DNA from: Paraburkholderia sartisoli
GTDB lineage: Bacteria > Pseudomonadota > Gammaproteobacteria > Burkholderiales > Burkholderiaceae
Length of the DNA stretch: 64,000 nucleotides
NCBI RefSeq assembly: GCF_900107685.1
Contig: NZ_FNRQ01000001.1
Span: 1,529,787-1,593,786, forward strand
Direction of reading: 5' to 3'
In this document: piece by piece, positions 27,369 through 36,510 of the stretch
Layout of the letters: every line of letters begins with the position of its first letter
Numbering within the stretch: position 1 is the first letter of the stretch
Position numbers and translations under genes: made by a program
Notes under the pieces: generated by a model
Databases searched by the model: none
What the model saw: the letters and a program-made list of their open reading frames with translations, nothing else
What the model was told of the DNA's origin: nothing

Positions 27369-28484
27369 ATGCGTTGCATGATAAATAGTATTGGCGGAGT
27401 AGCTCTGTTGCTCGCCACGCAGAGCGCGTGGTCTCAATCGACGCTGACGTTGTACGGTGTGGCCGACGTTTTCCTGCAATATCAGGGCAACGGCTCGACG
27501 CACTCGATTGCCGGGCGAAGCGGCGGCAACAGTGGGTCGAGCTTCGGCCTGAAAGGCGAAGAAGATCTGGGTAACGGTCTCAAGGCGAAGTTCACACTCG
27601 AGAGCGGATATAACATCAACAACGGGACGTCCTTCGTCGATAGTTCGTCTCTGTTCTATCGTCAGGCCTGGGCGGGACTGACGCATGCAGACTACGGCTC
27701 GCTGAGCTTCGGTCGCCAGTATCAACCGACCTTCTGGGCCATCTATTACACCGACCCGTTTCGGGGGGACGAAGCACTGTCGCCAGTTGCCGCCGCGGCG
27801 GTCGCCGTGGATCGCAGCACGCTTGCCACCCAGGCTGCATCTGGCCGAACCAGCAACTCGATCGAGTATCAGTCGCCCGTTGTGGGCGGGTTCAAGCTCT
27901 ATACGATGTACGCGTTCGAATCGACAACCGCCCAGCCCGTCGCGCAGAGCGTTGGCAACCTGTTCGATGTCGCGGTGACCTATACCGGCGGTGCGCTGTT
28001 CGTCGGGCTCGCTTATCAGAACCAGCACGCAGGTTCGGAGGCTTTGCCAGGCTTGCCTGCCACGCTGAATCTGCTTGGCACGGAGCGGTTTACGGGGGCG
28101 ATCGCCTATCGGCTCGGCATCGTGAATCTGCAGGCGAATTACACCTACAATCGCTCGAGAGATGCGGCTGCTGGCTCACTCGCGGCTCAACTGGGCGCCT
28201 CACACCCGTATAGCTTCGCAGAGGTCGGCGCGACGATCCAGGCGACTGTGGCGGACACTATCGGGATCGCCGGTATCGAGCGCAGCGCGCGCGGCGCGCA
28301 CGACAGCGCCGAGGGCATTGAGGTTGGCATCGACCACACCATGTCGAAGCGCACGCAGATCTATGCGCGTTGCGGTTACATCAAGAACCACGGCAGTTCG
28401 ACAGTGAGCTGGCCTGCCGCGTCCGTGACCGAACTGGGGTCCTCGCAACGTCTCGTGGCGCTGGGTCTGACGCATCGCTTTTGA
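27369..28484 (+). CDS. Gram-negative porin (Burkholderia/Neisseria type)
   Basis: A 371-residue outer-membrane general porin. It has a short signal peptide (GVALLLATQSAWSQ), the typical mature start STLTLYGVADVFLQYQ, GSSFGLKGEEDLGNGLKAKFTLESGYN, SSSLFYRQAWAGL, LSFGRQYQP, repeated amphipathic strands with YTYN-like turns, and the terminal aromatic in LTHRF needed for beta-barrel assembly. The ATG at 27369 has GGAGGAG 4 nt upstream. As part of a catabolic cluster it may admit small acids, but general porins of this type give little substrate information. It converges on the acyl-CoA synthetase gene. Confidence 0.88.
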   Translation: MRCMINSIGGVALLLATQSAWSQSTLTLYGVADVFLQYQGNGSTHSIAGRSGGNSGSSFGLKGEEDLGNGLKAKFTLESGYNINNGTSFVDSSSLFYRQAWAGLTHADYGSLSFGRQYQPTFWAIYYTDPFRGDEALSPVAAAAVAVDRSTLATQAASGRTSNSIEYQSPVVGGFKLYTMYAFESTTAQPVAQSVGNLFDVAVTYTGGALFVGLAYQNQHAGSEALPGLPATLNLLGTERFTGAIAYRLGIVNLQANYTYNRSRDAAAGSLAAQLGASHPYSFAEVGATIQATVADTIGIAGIERSARGAHDSAEGIEVGIDHTMSKRTQIYARCGYIKNHGSSTVSWPAASVTELGSSQRLVALGLTHRF

Positions 28485-28507
28485 CCACACTTTGGGGCGC
28501 GGCAGCG

Positions 28508-28528
28508 TCTCCCTCCTGGCGAGGGAGA
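28508..28528. repeat. Hairpin between convergent genes
   Basis: TCTCCCTC (28508-28515), loop CTGGC, GAGGGAGA (28521-28528), perfect 8-bp arms between the stops of the porin and the acyl-CoA synthetase. It lacks a T-run; it could still slow transcription from either side, or be one of the CCCTC/GAGGG-type intergenic repeats seen in this region. Confidence 0.5.
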
Positions 28529-28553
28529 GACATGCGAGTGCACCACCCGTCGC

Positions 28554-30131
28554 TCAGGAGACGCGCCTCGGCTGGTCTGTCCAATACTTTTCCCGCACGC
28601 GCCTGCGCAGCACCTTGCCGACTGCGCTGACGGGAAGCATCTCGACGATCGAGACCGTCTTGGGCGCCTTGAAGCGGCCGAGTGTCTCCTTCACGTGCTC
28701 GATTAGCGCGTCCGGCGCGACCGACGCGCCGGCCTTCAGCACCACCTCGGCATGAACGGCCTCGCCCCATTTGTCGTGCGGCACGCCGACCACCGCCGAC
28801 AGGGCGACGTCCGGATGCGCGTTCAACGAGGCTTCCACTTCGACGGCATAGACATTGAACCCGCCGGTGATGATCACGTCCTTCTTGCGATCGACGATGA
28901 AGAGATAGCCGGCCTCGTCGATGTAGCCGAGATCGCCGGACTTCCAGAAGCCATCGGAGAATTCGGCTGCCGTGCCTTCCGGGTTGTTGTAGTAGCCGCT
29001 GATCGTGCCGCGGCCGCGTAGCCAGATTTCCCCTGTGGCGCAGGGTGGAGCGTCGTTGCCAGCTTCATCGACGATGCGCATTTCGATGCCGGCCGTGGGA
29101 CGGCCGGCAGAAGCGAGGCGGCCGGTTTCCGCGGCGGTGAGATGATCGGACGGCGTCAGCGTGCAGACGGCCTGCGCGCATTCGGTCGCGCCGTAAAGCT
29201 GGAAGAAGATGTTGCCGAAGCGTTGTTGCGCCTGCGCCAGCCTGGCGGGGCTCATCGGCGCGGCGCCGTAGTAGAGCGTGCGCAGGCTGGAGAGATCGTG
29301 CTGCGATGCTTCGGGCAGATCGAGCAGCCAGCTCACGAGGGTCGGCACCATCAGCGTCGTCGTGACATTTTCCGCTTCGACGTTGCGGCACCAGGCCTTG
29401 AGATCGGCGGCGTTCTGCGTCAGCGTGCAGCCGCCGCGAAAGAGCGTGGGCAGGAACGACAGACCGGAGCCGTGGCTGACGGGCGCGATGTGCAGATAAC
29501 GCGTCCGGCTGTTCAGCGCGACGCTCTGCTGCTCGTCGGCGTACATCGTGTCGCGTGCGGCGAGCCAGTTGTCGATGGTGTACTGCGCGCACTTGCTCTT
29601 GCCCGTGGTGCCGCCGGTGAAGCGGTAGATCAGCATGTCCGAGCGCGTGTCGTTCTGGATGCCAGGATCGGCGTCGGACACGGCGTCCAGCAGATCCCAG
29701 AAGTATTGGGTGCCCTCGTGCGGCACCGGTGGCGGATCCATGCACACGATCGTCGCACCGTGCTCGCGCAGCATGTCGCCATAGCGCTCGAGCAGCGTTG
29801 TTTCGATAAAGACGGCTTTGGGCCGGATGAACCCGACTTGCCAGCGGTGCTCGTCGAATGCATCGCGGATATTGGTGTGAGTCAGGGCAGCTTCGCCCTT
29901 GAAGGCCGTCCAGGCGTGCAGCAGCGAAAGATTATCGTTTTCGAGAATACAGAGGGCGACGTCGCCGCGGCGCAGGTTCAAGCGGGTTCGCATCATGTTG
30001 GCGATGCGATTGGTCAGACGGTGCAGCTCGCGAAAGGTGTAGCGCCGGTTGCGCTCGATGTTGACCAGTGCTTCCTCGTTGGCGAACTGCGTCGCAACCT
30101 GGCCCATGACGCGCGCGAAATCCATCTTCAT
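28554..30131 (-). CDS. Acyl-CoA synthetase (class I adenylate-forming), paralogue 1
   Basis: A 525-residue AMP-forming acid:CoA ligase. The phosphate-binding loop reads YRFTGGTTGKSK, motif A5 is QLYGATE, A7 is KSGDLGYIDEAGYLFIVDRKKDVIITGGFNVYAVEVE (split), and the C-terminal catalytic lysine sits in PVSAVGKVLRR. It activates a carboxylic acid as acyl-AMP and then as the CoA ester, the entry step to the beta-oxidation set around it. The start ATG at 30131 gives the family N-terminus DFARVMGQVATQFANEEALVNI; the upstream extension is not coding. It closely resembles the ligase at 44.6-46.1 kb, so the two are probably duplicates with different acid preference. Confidence 0.87.
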   Translation of the reverse strand: MKMDFARVMGQVATQFANEEALVNIERNRRYTFRELHRLTNRIANMMRTRLNLRRGDVALCILENDNLSLLHAWTAFKGEAALTHTNIRDAFDEHRWQVGFIRPKAVFIETTLLERYGDMLREHGATIVCMDPPPVPHEGTQYFWDLLDAVSDADPGIQNDTRSDMLIYRFTGGTTGKSKCAQYTIDNWLAARDTMYADEQQSVALNSRTRYLHIAPVSHGSGLSFLPTLFRGGCTLTQNAADLKAWCRNVEAENVTTTLMVPTLVSWLLDLPEASQHDLSSLRTLYYGAAPMSPARLAQAQQRFGNIFFQLYGATECAQAVCTLTPSDHLTAAETGRLASAGRPTAGIEMRIVDEAGNDAPPCATGEIWLRGRGTISGYYNNPEGTAAEFSDGFWKSGDLGYIDEAGYLFIVDRKKDVIITGGFNVYAVEVEASLNAHPDVALSAVVGVPHDKWGEAVHAEVVLKAGASVAPDALIEHVKETLGRFKAPKTVSIVEMLPVSAVGKVLRRRVREKYWTDQPRRVS

Positions 30132-30556
30132 GGTGTCTCCATGGCATTTTTCTGGACGGGCCGCCGAGGCGGGCGGTGCGCCGGCGTTGGCCGCCAAGGC
30201 AATGTAGTGCCACGAACTTTCGCTTGACCCCTCCCGGGAAGAGAGGGCAGGTCCACTTTTCACTCCCTGACGCACCTGCGTCGCGCTGCTGTGTTTGGCC
30301 GGCCGGCGCCGACACCTTGTACGCCATCTCGCCCTGCATGCCGGCGAACGAGCATTGCCGGCTCCGGCTGCACCGGCCGCGGCAGGCGGCGAGCGAGCTT
30401 TGCTCCGTCCGGATGCTCGGCCCCTGCAAGAAAGGGAGGGGATGACACGACGCCCGCTTCCCTAAGATTGGCGGGCAAGCAGGAATCCGGAATCCGGGCA
30501 TAGCACAGCACGCCGCCGAGACGAGGGCGCTGCATCACATCAGAGAGCAGGAAAGC
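30132..30556. other. Divergent promoter region, no gene
   Basis: These 425 bp separate the leftward acyl-CoA synthetase from a rightward acyl-CoA dehydrogenase. They are GC-rich with blocks such as CCCCTCCCGGGAAGAGAGGG (30228-30247, a CCCTC/GAGGG type inverted block). I cannot place convincing -35/-10 boxes or an operator. Confidence 0.45.
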
Positions 30557-31705
30557 ATGGATTTCGATCTGACCTCGGAACAACGCATGTTGCAGGACAG
30601 CGTCCGCCGCTTCGTCGACAGGACGTACAGCTTCGAGGCGCGCGCCACGTTGCTGAAAAATGGAAAAAACGGCAGCGCAGCCAACTGGGAGGCGTTCGCG
30701 GACAACGGCTGGTTGATGGCGGCCATTCCCGAGGAGTACGGCGGGATCGGCGGCACACTGCTGGACACCGCGATCATCGCGCAGGAGATGGGTCGTGGAC
30801 TCGTGGTCGAGCCTTATCTGGGCTGCGCGGTCCTCGCGACGCAGACGATCGTGGCCGGCGGCACGCAGGTACAGCGGCAACGCCTGCTTCCACAGCTTGC
30901 CGACGGGAACCTGCGTATCGCGCTCGCCTGCAGCGAACCGGCATCACGAGGCATGCCGGAGCCGGTGTCCCTCGTCGCCGGGTGCAGCGGCACCGGTTAC
31001 ATCCTGAGCGGACGCAAATCGCTGGTGCTAGGCGCGAGCGGGGCAGAGGTCTTCATTGTTTCCGCGCAAATTCCCGATGCGGAGGGCGTCACGCTGCTGC
31101 TCGTCGACGCCAACGCCCCTGGCTTGACCCGCCAGCCCTTGCCGCTGCACGACGGCACCTGGGTCGAGGAATTGACCTTCGACGGCGTGCGAGTGGATAC
31201 AGACGCGGTAATGGGCGAGCCGGGTCAAGGGCTGCCCGCACTGCAATCCGGCCTCGCGGCCGGCACCGTCGCGCTTTGTGCGGAACTGATCGGCGTGATG
31301 GAAAAGACGATCGAGACCACTGCTGAATATCTGAAGACCCGCCAGCAGTTCGGTGTGCCGATTGGAAGCTTCCAGGCCTTGCAGCATCGCATGGCCGATA
31401 TGGCCGCCGAGATGGAGGTCGCCCGTTCGATGCTGCATGTGGCGCTGGCGTCAATGGCCAACGACGACGCACCGACGCGCAAACGGCGGATCTCAGCGGC
31501 CAAGATGCTGATCGGCCGTGCGGCGAAGTTCGTGTGCGGCCAAGGCATCCAGTTGCACGGCGGCATCGGCATGACCGAGGAGTACGCGGTCGGCCATTAC
31601 TACAAGCGCGCCGTGGTGGCGGACCTCCTGCTGGGCAGCAGCGACCGCTGCGAAGCCGCCTGCGCACAGGCGCTGCAGACCGCCGCGCAAGCCTGGGCGG
31701 ACTGA
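30557..31705 (+). CDS. Acyl-CoA dehydrogenase, small-subunit type (PimD-like)
   Basis: A 382-residue acyl-CoA dehydrogenase. The N-terminus MDFDLTSEQRMLQDSVRRFVDRTYSFEA and the C-terminal GIQLHGGIGMTEEYAVGHYYKR match the pimeloyl-CoA dehydrogenase small-subunit branch. These proteins often work as one half of a heteromeric enzyme, like the alpha2-beta2 dehydrogenases of sterol side-chain degradation. The likely large-subunit type is encoded at 40.9-42.1 kb, not adjacent. The usual YEGT catalytic glutamate motif is absent from its C-terminus, as expected for this branch. It starts a rightward operon with a MaoC hydratase and a second dehydrogenase; GAGAGCAGGAAAGC precedes the ATG. Confidence 0.83.
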   Translation: MDFDLTSEQRMLQDSVRRFVDRTYSFEARATLLKNGKNGSAANWEAFADNGWLMAAIPEEYGGIGGTLLDTAIIAQEMGRGLVVEPYLGCAVLATQTIVAGGTQVQRQRLLPQLADGNLRIALACSEPASRGMPEPVSLVAGCSGTGYILSGRKSLVLGASGAEVFIVSAQIPDAEGVTLLLVDANAPGLTRQPLPLHDGTWVEELTFDGVRVDTDAVMGEPGQGLPALQSGLAAGTVALCAELIGVMEKTIETTAEYLKTRQQFGVPIGSFQALQHRMADMAAEMEVARSMLHVALASMANDDAPTRKRRISAAKMLIGRAAKFVCGQGIQLHGGIGMTEEYAVGHYYKRAVVADLLLGSSDRCEAACAQALQTAAQAWAD

Positions 31706-31769
31706 TGCTCAGGGCCCACGCGGTTTCCCGTGACCTGCTCAACCTCCACCTTACGATGAGCGAGACAAC

Positions 31770-32225
31770 ATGAAAATTTACGAGACCTTGAGCGAGATGC
31801 AGTCGCTGGTCGGAGAAGTCGTCGGTATTAGCGACTGGACCCTCATCGAACAGCAACGCATCAACACGTTCGCCGACGCGACCGGCGATCACCAGTGGAT
31901 CCACGTCGATCCCGAGCGCGCGGCCAAAGGCCCGTTCGGTGCACCCATCGCACACGGCTTTCTGACACTGAGCTTGCTGCCGGTTTTCCTGGAGAAAGCC
32001 TTTGCCATCCGCAGCGTCAAGATGGGCGTGAACTACGGACTGAACCGCGTGCGCTTCCTGAAGCCGGTGCCTGTGAACAGCCGCGTGCGCGGCCACTTCA
32101 AGCTGCTGGCTTTCGAGCCGATCACGCCTCGAGGGGCGCAGCTCACCTACGAAATGACGGTCGAACTGGAAGGCGGCGACAAGCCGGCCTGTGTGGCCGA
32201 GACGATCGTGCGTCTATTTGACTGA
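31770..32225 (+). CDS. MaoC-family (R)-enoyl-CoA hydratase/dehydratase
   Basis: A 151-residue single hot-dog protein. The hydratase motif is FADATGDHQWIHVDPERA followed by GPFGAPIAHGFLTLSLLP, with Asp and His of the catalytic dyad present. It would hydrate an enoyl-CoA to an (R)-3-hydroxyacyl-CoA, a different stereochemistry from the crotonase-type hydratases elsewhere in the cluster. It lies 64 bp after one acyl-CoA dehydrogenase and 21 bp before another, so it belongs to the same operon. The ATG at 31770 follows a GAGCGAGACAAC stretch, a modest ribosome site. Confidence 0.85.
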   Translation: MKIYETLSEMQSLVGEVVGISDWTLIEQQRINTFADATGDHQWIHVDPERAAKGPFGAPIAHGFLTLSLLPVFLEKAFAIRSVKMGVNYGLNRVRFLKPVPVNSRVRGHFKLLAFEPITPRGAQLTYEMTVELEGGDKPACVAETIVRLFD

Positions 32226-32246
32226 AACAAACAAGAGAGGAAGAGA

Positions 32247-33401
32247 ATGAGCGAAGCATCCACCGTGCTCCTGAGCGAGCAGGAAGTCATGATCCGCGAT
32301 GCGGCCCGCAAGGTAGCGCAGGAAGTCGTCGCCGCGACGGCCGCCGCGCGCGACCGCACCAGCGCCTGGCCGACCAGCGAGCTGAAGGCCGTGGGCGAAC
32401 TGGGCTTTCTCGGCATGCACGTTCCCGAGGAATATGGCGGCTCGGGCGCGACCTTCCCGGAGTATTGCCTCGCCATCGAGGAATTCGCCGCCGCCGATGC
32501 CGGCTTCGCAACGATCCTGCACGTGCACAACGGCCTCGCCGGCGCGGTGGTTCATGGCGGCAACGAAGCGCAGAAGCGCAAGTACTTGCCGGACATGGCT
32601 TCGGGCAAGACGATTGTCGCGGGTCTGCTGACCGAGCCGCAAGCCGGCTCCGATACCGCCGCGTTCCGCACGACGGCGCGCCGCGAAGGCGACCACTACG
32701 TGTTGAACGGCAGCAAGCAGTTCATCTCGAACGGCAACGAGGCCGGCGTTGGACTCGCGCTCGCGGCCGTCACCGAGACGCCCGAAGGCACGAAGGGGCC
32801 GAGCCTCTTCATCGTCGATCCGCGCACGCCGGGATACAACGTGACCCGCATCGAGGAGAAACTGGGCCGGCGCTCCGCTCATGTCGCCGCGATCCAGCTC
32901 GACGATCACCGCGTGTCGACGGAAAACTTGCTGGGCGAGGAAGGGGGCGGCTACAAGCGCGTGATGGGCATGCTCTCCGAAGGGCGCATCGGTATCGCCG
33001 CGGTGGCTTGCGGCGTCGCGCGCGCCGCGCTGGAAGCCGCGGTGAAGTACGCGAGGGAGCGTGAAGCCTACGGCGCGCCGATCATCAAACTGCAAGGCGT
33101 TGCGTTCGATCTCGCTGACATGGCGACCCAGGTCGACGTGGCGTTCCAGTACATGCTGTTTGCAGCGCGACTGCAGGCCGCAGGTGTGCCCTGCGCGAAG
33201 GAAGCGTCGATGGCGAAGCTCTTTGCCAGCGAAATCGCGGAGAAGGTCTGTTCCGGCGCGATCCAGATTCATGGCGGCTACGGCTATCTGACCGACTTCC
33301 CGGTCGAGCGCTTCTACCGCGATGCGCGCGTGACCAGGATCTACGAAGGTACGAGCCACATCCAGAAGGTCATCATCGCGCGCAGCCTCGGCTCACGCTG
33401 A
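32247..33401 (+). CDS. Acyl-CoA dehydrogenase (short-chain/homotetrameric type)
   Basis: A 384-residue FAD enzyme with the full classical motif set: GLLTEPQAGSDTAAF, YVLNGSKQFISNG, QIHGGYGYLTDFPVERFYRDARV and IYEGTSHIQK. The Glu in YEGT is the catalytic base of the short/medium-chain family. It is therefore likely an independent homotetramer, unlike the PimC/PimD-type proteins in the same region. The ATG follows AAGAGAGGAAGAGA. It ends the rightward operon started at 30557; a strong terminator follows 55 bp later. Confidence 0.87.
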   Translation: MSEASTVLLSEQEVMIRDAARKVAQEVVAATAAARDRTSAWPTSELKAVGELGFLGMHVPEEYGGSGATFPEYCLAIEEFAAADAGFATILHVHNGLAGAVVHGGNEAQKRKYLPDMASGKTIVAGLLTEPQAGSDTAAFRTTARREGDHYVLNGSKQFISNGNEAGVGLALAAVTETPEGTKGPSLFIVDPRTPGYNVTRIEEKLGRRSAHVAAIQLDDHRVSTENLLGEEGGGYKRVMGMLSEGRIGIAAVACGVARAALEAAVKYAREREAYGAPIIKLQGVAFDLADMATQVDVAFQYMLFAARLQAAGVPCAKEASMAKLFASEIAEKVCSGAIQIHGGYGYLTDFPVERFYRDARVTRIYEGTSHIQKVIIARSLGSR

Positions 33402-33456
33402 GCGGCGGCAGGTTGCCGACGACGGGGCGCGCTGATCAGGATCGTCCGGTTCATGA

Positions 33457-33491
33457 GGGGGCCAGTGGGTAAGCTGGCCCCTTCCTTTTTC
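33457..33491 (+). terminator. Rho-independent terminator between convergent genes
   Basis: GGGGCCAG (33458-33465), loop TGGGTAAG, CTGGCCCC (33474-33481), then TTCCTTTTT. It closes the dehydrogenase-MaoC-dehydrogenase operon on the plus strand. The minus-strand regulator gene ends only 5 bp beyond. Confidence 0.8.
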
Positions 33492-33495
33492 GGAG

Positions 33496-36222
33496 CTACT
33501 TCAGCAGGCCGCGCTGGCGCGCCAGCGAAATGGCGTCATAGCGGCTCGACACACCCATCTTGGCCAGAATGTTTTTTACGTTCCACTTCACCGTGCCGAA
33601 GGTGATATTCAGCGTCAGCGCGATCCGTTTGTTCGACATTGCTTCCGAGATCAGCGTCAGGATTTCCAGTTCGCGCGGCGTCAGCGAAAACCGCTGAGGG
33701 TCGGTGTAGGCGCGAATGCCCGCGCCCGGCCTGGCTGCAGTGCCCGTTTGAGTACCCTGCACCGCGGCGGCACCCGGCGTCATTCGGGTCAGCAGGTCGT
33801 CGACATAGTGAGCCACCAGCGGCGGCAGGCTCGCGTTGTCACGCATCGCCGCCAGCAGATCGCCAATCTGGGCTTTAAGATCGAGCAGCGTGCGAATGAG
33901 CCCCAGCTTCGCGGCCAGGCTAACCGCCTCCGTGAGGCATCGGACCGTCTCGGCCTCCTGCTGCAGCGCGTGGTGCGCCACGGCGGCCAGCAGATTCGCA
34001 CGCACCAGTAGCCGGTACTGCCCATGCGATTCTCCGAGGCGACGCACCTCGGCCAGCGCATTCAGCGCTTCGCCCGGATTGCTGTCCGCCATGGCGAGCT
34101 GCGCGCGCGCGGCTGCGGCGACGGCGGGAATTTCGACAAAGACGCCGGTTGCGTTCGCATATTGCTTGTGCAGACCATCGAGCCGGGTGGCCAGTTCCGA
34201 TGCGCGGCGGCGCTCGCCGGTGGCGAGCAGCATGTTGACCTGTTCGCCCAGCATGTGGGCGGCAGCACGGTCGAGCCCCTGAAGGTGGAAGTGAGAGGCT
34301 TGTGCTTCGAGGAAGGCGAGCGCCGTTTCCGGCGCGTCCTGCAGGAAATCCAGACGTGCACGGCACAGCGAGGCGCGCGTCATCACGTCAGGCCAGGATG
34401 ATTGCAGGATGCCGGTACGGTTGGCGAGCACCTCGCGCGCGTCGTCGACACGGTCCAGTTCGTAATAGGCGTCGGCCAGCGTCGCGGCGCACAGGTTGGC
34501 CGCTATCGAGCCGCGCCCGAACGCCGCTTCGGCGCGCGCGAGGATGCCGGCGCCCAGTCGCCCGGCTTCCGTGGCTTCCCCGGCGATGAGGTACGCCTGC
34601 GCGCGAATGCTCTCGAAGACCATCGCCATGTCGTTGTCACGGTCCTCCGGCGCAACGGGGTTCGCGTCGAGGAGCCGGTGCACATCGGCCTGACGTCCGA
34701 CCGCGAGATACGCGGCGGCGAGACCCGCCAGACAGATGTAGCGCAACGACGGGTTTTCGATCGGCAAGCTGCAGGCAGGCGCCAGCAGTTCGATGACGCG
34801 CTGCATGTCGTCACGCTGCACGGCGATCGAAGAATCCGTGATGAAGAACTTCGAGGAAATCGCCGGGTTCTTCGCGGCGTCCGTGCGACGGATCTGTTCG
34901 AGCCAGCGTTCGGCCTTGTCGGGGCGGCCGGTGAGGGCGTAGGTCAGGCAGCCGAGATAGAAAAGGCCTGGATGAGCAAACAGTGTCTCCTGCGGCAGGC
35001 GGTCCAGCAGTTGCAACATGGGACTGATGTAGGTCATGTTCCACGTCGACCTGGCCGTGGCCTGCTCCATCGCGGCGGCGGCAAAGTCGAGATCGCCACC
35101 CATGCTCGCATGCCGCACCGATTCGACCAGCAGGTCCTGTTCCGCGAACCAGCGGCTCGCGCGGCGGTGCAGCGCTTCGATTACGTCCCGCCCCTGCTGT
35201 GCAAGCCGCTGGGCAAGGAATTCGCCAAACAGCGGGTGGAAGCGATACCACGGCGAACGGTCGTCCGAGTCGAAGCGATAGATCAGCAGGTTCTCATCCT
35301 CCGCGCGTTTGATCAGCCCGGCCGCAGCGGGATCTTCGGTAACGTAGCCGGCCAGTTCCGCGTTGAAGCGCCGGAACAGCGATACCTTTTCCATGAAGCT
35401 GACCAGCTCGGGCGGCAGATAGGCCACCACGTCCTCTGCGAGATAGGATTGCAGATCAGCCGACTTCCACAGCAGCGCGCGCAGATTCGCGCGCTTGGCC
35501 GGCCTGATGCGCAACATGGTGGCAATGGGCTGCAGGCTCGCCGGCCAACCGTTTGTCAGATCGTGGATCAGGCGCACTTCGTCCGCCGTCAGCTTCAGCG
35601 TGCCGAGGTTCTGCTCGAAAAAGGCACGCGTCTCGTCAAGATCGAACGGCAACTCGCCGAAGTCGATTTCGGATAACTGGCCCTGCATGCGCAGCCTCCC
35701 GAGGCTCAGCGGCGGCGTGGTGCGCGAAGCGATGACGATGTGCAGGTTGGCAGGACAGTGATCAAGCAGCTTTTGCATCAGCCGGTGCGCCGCGGGCGCT
35801 TCCACGTGCTGGTAGTCGTCGATCAGCAAATAGACCTCGCGATCGATCTCCTCCATCGCGCTGGTGACGACCGCCGCCACGGCGTCGATCGATTGTTCGC
35901 TGCCGGTGGCGTACGGCACGATGCTGTCGGACGGCATGCCGAGGCGCTGGAACGCCGCCAGCAGGTAGGTGCAGAAGGTCGAGAAGTCCCGGTCGCTGTG
36001 GCTGAACGAAAGCCAGGCGACGTCGATGCCGGTCTTGATCAGCGCGAGGCGCCATTGCGCGAGCAGGATCGTCTTGCCAAAGCCGGCGCCGCCCGTGATC
36101 AGCGTGGCGGAGCAGTACTTCGTCTCCTCCAGGCGGCCCAGCAGGTGCTGACGGGAAATGTGACGGGGGCCGAGGCGCGGCGGCGAGAACTTCGTTGCCA
36201 CGAGGAGATTGTCGGAAGTCAT
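33496..36222 (-). CDS. MalT/LuxR-type large ATP-dependent transcription regulator
   Basis: A 908-residue regulator. The N-terminus FSPPRLGPRHISRQHLLGRL leads to an NTPase (STAND-like) domain with Walker A GGAGFGKT at 44-51 and VYLLIDDYQHVEAPAAH as Walker B. A long central TPR-like helical region follows. The C-terminus is a LuxR helix-turn-helix (LTPRELEILTLISEAMSNKRIALTLNITFGTVKWNVKNIL, split). MalT-type proteins bind an inducer through the helical region and ATP, oligomerise and activate promoters. It lies between two catabolic operons and is divergent from the enoyl-CoA hydratase gene, so it is the best candidate for the cluster's inducer-responsive activator. Its ligand is unknown. Confidence 0.85.
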   Translation of the reverse strand: MTSDNLLVATKFSPPRLGPRHISRQHLLGRLEETKYCSATLITGGAGFGKTILLAQWRLALIKTGIDVAWLSFSHSDRDFSTFCTYLLAAFQRLGMPSDSIVPYATGSEQSIDAVAAVVTSAMEEIDREVYLLIDDYQHVEAPAAHRLMQKLLDHCPANLHIVIASRTTPPLSLGRLRMQGQLSEIDFGELPFDLDETRAFFEQNLGTLKLTADEVRLIHDLTNGWPASLQPIATMLRIRPAKRANLRALLWKSADLQSYLAEDVVAYLPPELVSFMEKVSLFRRFNAELAGYVTEDPAAAGLIKRAEDENLLIYRFDSDDRSPWYRFHPLFGEFLAQRLAQQGRDVIEALHRRASRWFAEQDLLVESVRHASMGGDLDFAAAAMEQATARSTWNMTYISPMLQLLDRLPQETLFAHPGLFYLGCLTYALTGRPDKAERWLEQIRRTDAAKNPAISSKFFITDSSIAVQRDDMQRVIELLAPACSLPIENPSLRYICLAGLAAAYLAVGRQADVHRLLDANPVAPEDRDNDMAMVFESIRAQAYLIAGEATEAGRLGAGILARAEAAFGRGSIAANLCAATLADAYYELDRVDDAREVLANRTGILQSSWPDVMTRASLCRARLDFLQDAPETALAFLEAQASHFHLQGLDRAAAHMLGEQVNMLLATGERRRASELATRLDGLHKQYANATGVFVEIPAVAAAARAQLAMADSNPGEALNALAEVRRLGESHGQYRLLVRANLLAAVAHHALQQEAETVRCLTEAVSLAAKLGLIRTLLDLKAQIGDLLAAMRDNASLPPLVAHYVDDLLTRMTPGAAAVQGTQTGTAARPGAGIRAYTDPQRFSLTPRELEILTLISEAMSNKRIALTLNITFGTVKWNVKNILAKMGVSSRYDAISLARQRGLLK

Positions 36223-36415
36223 TGCTTAGGCATGCCTGGTTGGTTTGTCCCGCGATTTCGTCGCGCAATCGCAATGCCACATCGTTCGGGGACTGACAAC
36301 ATATTATGGCCTTTCGACTTCCGCTTTGGAAGACGAAGGCCTGACGGCGGTGCGACCGCCACAGCCGCGCGATACTTGTTCGAGCCTGCGCCGCCGGGCG
36401 CGGGAAATCATGTAC

Positions 36416-36433
36416 GTCCGCAAGGGGAGGTGC
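36416..36433. repeat. CGTCCRCAAGGGGAGGTG intergenic repeat, copy 1
   Basis: The 18-mer beginning CGTCCGCAAGGG at 36415-36432 recurs with one difference at 43271-43287. It sits in the 288-bp divergent promoter region between the regulator and the enoyl-CoA hydratase. A shorter relative, ACAGGGGAGG, is at about 46643-46652. Purpose unknown; it may be a relic of an interspersed intergenic repeat. Confidence 0.5.
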
Positions 36434-36510
36434 GTGAACGCTCTCGCCTGACTTACCTTGCAACGGACGGAGACGCTGTGGGCGTTTCGATTCTGGATCA
36501 AGGAGAGGAG

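Noticed and set aside
35740..36510. Long in-frame extension upstream of the enoyl-CoA hydratase
   Set aside because: It overlaps the 5' end of the divergent LuxR-type regulator; the crotonase signature and ribosome site begin at 36511.
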